Assembly (NCBI RefSeq): GCF_008298035.1
Contig: NZ_CP042910.1
Coordinates: 4,975,001-5,039,000 of the forward strand
DNA length: 64,000 nt
Direction of reading: 5' to 3'
DNA from: Gimesia maris
GTDB lineage: Bacteria; Planctomycetota; Planctomycetia; Planctomycetales; Planctomycetaceae
Each line of letters begins with the position of its first letter. Position 1 is the stretch's first letter. Position numbers and translations under genes: made by a program. The notes beneath the pieces are model-generated. The model saw only the letters and a list, made by a program, of their open reading frames with translations. It was not told the DNA's origin and ran no database searches. Positions 63,501 through 64,000 of the stretch are shown here, piece after piece.

Positions 63501-63619
63501 ACTCTGCTGTCATGCTGAAAGACTTCCCTCTCACGGCGAACGTATTAAGCAGACAGGTACTCAGAAAACAGGGAATGACTATCGGCCCCGGGAATGAAGG
63601 GTTAACTAAAACAGACTGA
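60509..63619 (+). CDS. Very large secreted TPR-type repeat protein
   Basis: This is a 1,036-aa protein with a signal peptide (about residues 1-31). The first about 250 residues are a mixed domain (GTPVFGLEYLSSHYLAGGAQKE). The remainder is predominantly helical with degenerate 34-residue repeats. Examples are WKAYLQLAQAYGHLGVL, YSHLAYLYQKQNKEEEWVKL, HWELQLAYWHARRDEKDKAFEHAEHAF and QCLIALHSKYGDFETANKIF. These are TPR-like and probably a scaffold outside the cytoplasm. Two adjacent ATGs (60509 and 60515) are possible. I know no function for it. Confidence 0.7.
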   Translation: MIMKPVQTLIACLILAQCSISLKLQDTNAADSEIKPIKFSLERKKRGSTETTCRLPPGPPGTVGSVDGTPVFGLEYLSSHYLAGGAQKEPGPLSRELVRQALLIAAREHLGCRTRDALLGESLPENPLPQFGRIGVVSSTYWPGGSKGYLVFGLAIYQEKGDERQFLLEKNFKIDGKEPDILPQMAEVMATASREDFPALLKKLGIPERPLVKSKFARIPESLLKDQYKFDYITQYQIIRGLHQFLDENGPDWKAYLQLAQAYGHLGVLTEFYWSDFSSVCKARGMLYALRAKGVASTPATEYEAFARTHLGTRTAGQAIPQATVLLAYLQAIYGRHADAAETLAEYETAVKEGRWKPVTAMQAPLYYAKAIADYDLEALRKPRETTAPHLGPFYLAALFEASGLSSQTLTNYLEALGKNPDCLRLSDGLSLGRTVGHMRISSDILRQNTILLLLQKIPDLNMISPDIKSALTAYTQKASTNQEIAAREELMNGLNQLAAEKESKREFTSAVLAHMLLERSFTNAEVTVDMARNYVGFDPTPTIEFYKSICRTHQFYNLIQLQQTNSNQVMALLNQVNQSLPSPPAPAFRHKQVLAPMVRVGMQMAQLPMMATNSRFGQIDYTYSSLFSLRQVSDQYYVERDFDDMPAISPKSEAAQLVIIDNKKSTPEELQALEKKYPESVMIFAALADRYQKPSKDKDKETREQDLQRVLAHLTTISQDDDYYSHLAYLYQKQNKEEEWVKLTRKMLELPSPSLKTVHWELQLAYWHARRDEKDKAFEHAEHAFRSGSTDSFQCLIALHSKYGDFETANKIFSDSADRYSSQTAEWLRWCLCHNKGDAKAAQNKLEAYFQSVNAHSTPGYQTMLFHFYSIINEPQKASVALMTTRDLSRISPATLLLGSCMADQTGNKAERDRLLQATVDLEKNPVMARDYAVWIEYAKKLQIFLKRPDKRKLNMKIVTDLTKESHSDIRQNLELVSAYFLATNQLVNEATPLLLHSAVMLKDFPLTANVLSRQVLRKQGMTIGPGNEGLTKTD

Positions 63620-63649
63620 GAGGTTTGTGTCATAATATAGTGTAGCGTT

Positions 63650-63732
63650 TCGAGGTCTCCTGCTGTAAATCGATTCCCGGCAAGGCAACAGCTATGATCC
63701 TGAACCGCGCGGGTCAGGAATCGAATCCTCGA
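63650..63732. other. Folded intergenic segment between convergent genes
   Basis: Nested complementary pairs are present: TCGAGG (63650-63655) / CCTCGA (63727-63732), GCTGT (63662-63666) / ACAGC (63688-63692), and TCCTGA (63698-63703) / TCAGGA (63714-63719). The stems are short, and terminator function for either convergent gene is as likely as a stable RNA. Confidence 0.3.
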
Positions 63733-63759
63733 TAGCCTATCTGAATCACTTCTGCTCGT

Positions 63760-64000
63760 TTATTGTACAAGAGCCGCAGCGGCAAAAGCACCATCGACCA
63801 CACCATCGGTCACACGCAAATCCGTGTTCGGCCTTAAAAACCCATCATAGGTGTAAGATTTTTTAATCTTCACATAAGTGTTTTTATCTCCCCCCCAATG
63901 GGAATCGATAACCTCACACACGGCCCAGCCGATCACATGGAATTCCACACCACTCCCATTTCCCATGACGGAATCATAAACGGGAATCAACTTCGTCTTC
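63760..64000 (-). CDS. C-terminal end of a TadG-like pilus/secreted protein (runs off right edge)
   Basis: The frame is open through the window edge, so only the last about 80 residues are visible. The segment KLIPVYDSVMGNGSGVEFHVIGWAVCEVID is like the C-terminal region of TadE/TadG-type putative Flp-pilus proteins, where a NGxxxxYHIVGFA block precedes the end. It closes with DGAFAAAALVQ. An internal TTG is not the real start. The rest of the gene and any tad locus lie outside the window. Confidence 0.6.
   Translation of the reverse strand, partial: KTKLIPVYDSVMGNGSGVEFHVIGWAVCEVIDSHWGGDKNTYVKIKKSYTYDGFLRPNTDLRVTDGVVDGAFAAAALVQ

Noticed and set aside
44880-63682. A 14-nt sequence (TGCCGGGAATCGAT) shared by the folded elements at 44.9 kb and, inverted, at 63.67 kb
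   Set aside because: Several 14-mer matches are expected by chance in 64 kb, and the surrounding bases do not align, so I do not claim a repeat family.

Overview
This 64 kb window looks like a planctomycete chromosome, most like the Gimesia/Planctomyces group (inference). The evidence is three secreted CxPxR sulfatases, an ECF sigma factor with an unusual membrane partner, repeated BlaI/M56 (BlaR1-like) regulator pairs, large secreted proteins with TPR, FG-GAP, LRR or propeller repeats, a TadG-like protein, and many short genes of unknown function on both strands. GC is moderate. I saw no rRNA, tRNA, CRISPR array, transposase or phage gene. The only translation or housekeeping gene is lepA.

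Layout. 0-5 kb: an orphan BlaI repressor with clear operators, a lipoprotein, a secretin-like protein, a SUKH (SMI1/KNR4) protein and lepA. 5-13 kb: a looser accessory stretch with a truncated remnant, AT-rich membrane proteins, a Tat-exported sugar isomerase-like protein, a CNNM/CorC-type membrane protein, an ADP-ribosylglycohydrolase next to attC-like repeats, and two methyltransferase-fold proteins. 13-17 kb: a UMP-CMP-kinase-like enzyme with an extra N-terminal domain, DUF2200, a VOC protein, a lipoprotein beta-carbonic anhydrase, and a Tm-1-like/UPF0261 protein that looks internally deleted. 17-30 kb: three sulfatases, an SDR, two GNATs, an ECF sigma factor overlapping a polytopic membrane gene, a TAP-type hydrolase and a class II glutamine amidotransferase.

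30-41.5 kb is the most coherent region. Two BlaI-M56 pairs lie near each other. The first has an outer domain that is duplicated as a separate secreted protein. The second carries a C-terminal thioredoxin fold without CXXC. Beside it are two tandem membrane-anchored TlpA-type thioredoxins, a beta-propeller, an FG-GAP protein and a lipoprotein resembling the DsbD N-terminal domain. Together they suggest an envelope thiol/redox sensing locus (inference).

41.5-64 kb: an LRR lipoprotein, a DUF6714-like protein, an EF-hand protein, an FAD monooxygenase, DUF1990, tandem membrane paralogues, DUF899, a SUKH protein overlapping a secreted TIM-barrel glycosidase-like gene, an acyltransferase, a metallophosphoesterase, an Ntn amide hydrolase and a 1,036-residue TPR-type protein. 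The C-terminal end of a TadG-like gene runs off the right edge. A strongly folded element of about 117 nt lies between convergent genes at 44.9 kb and has no obvious annotation.
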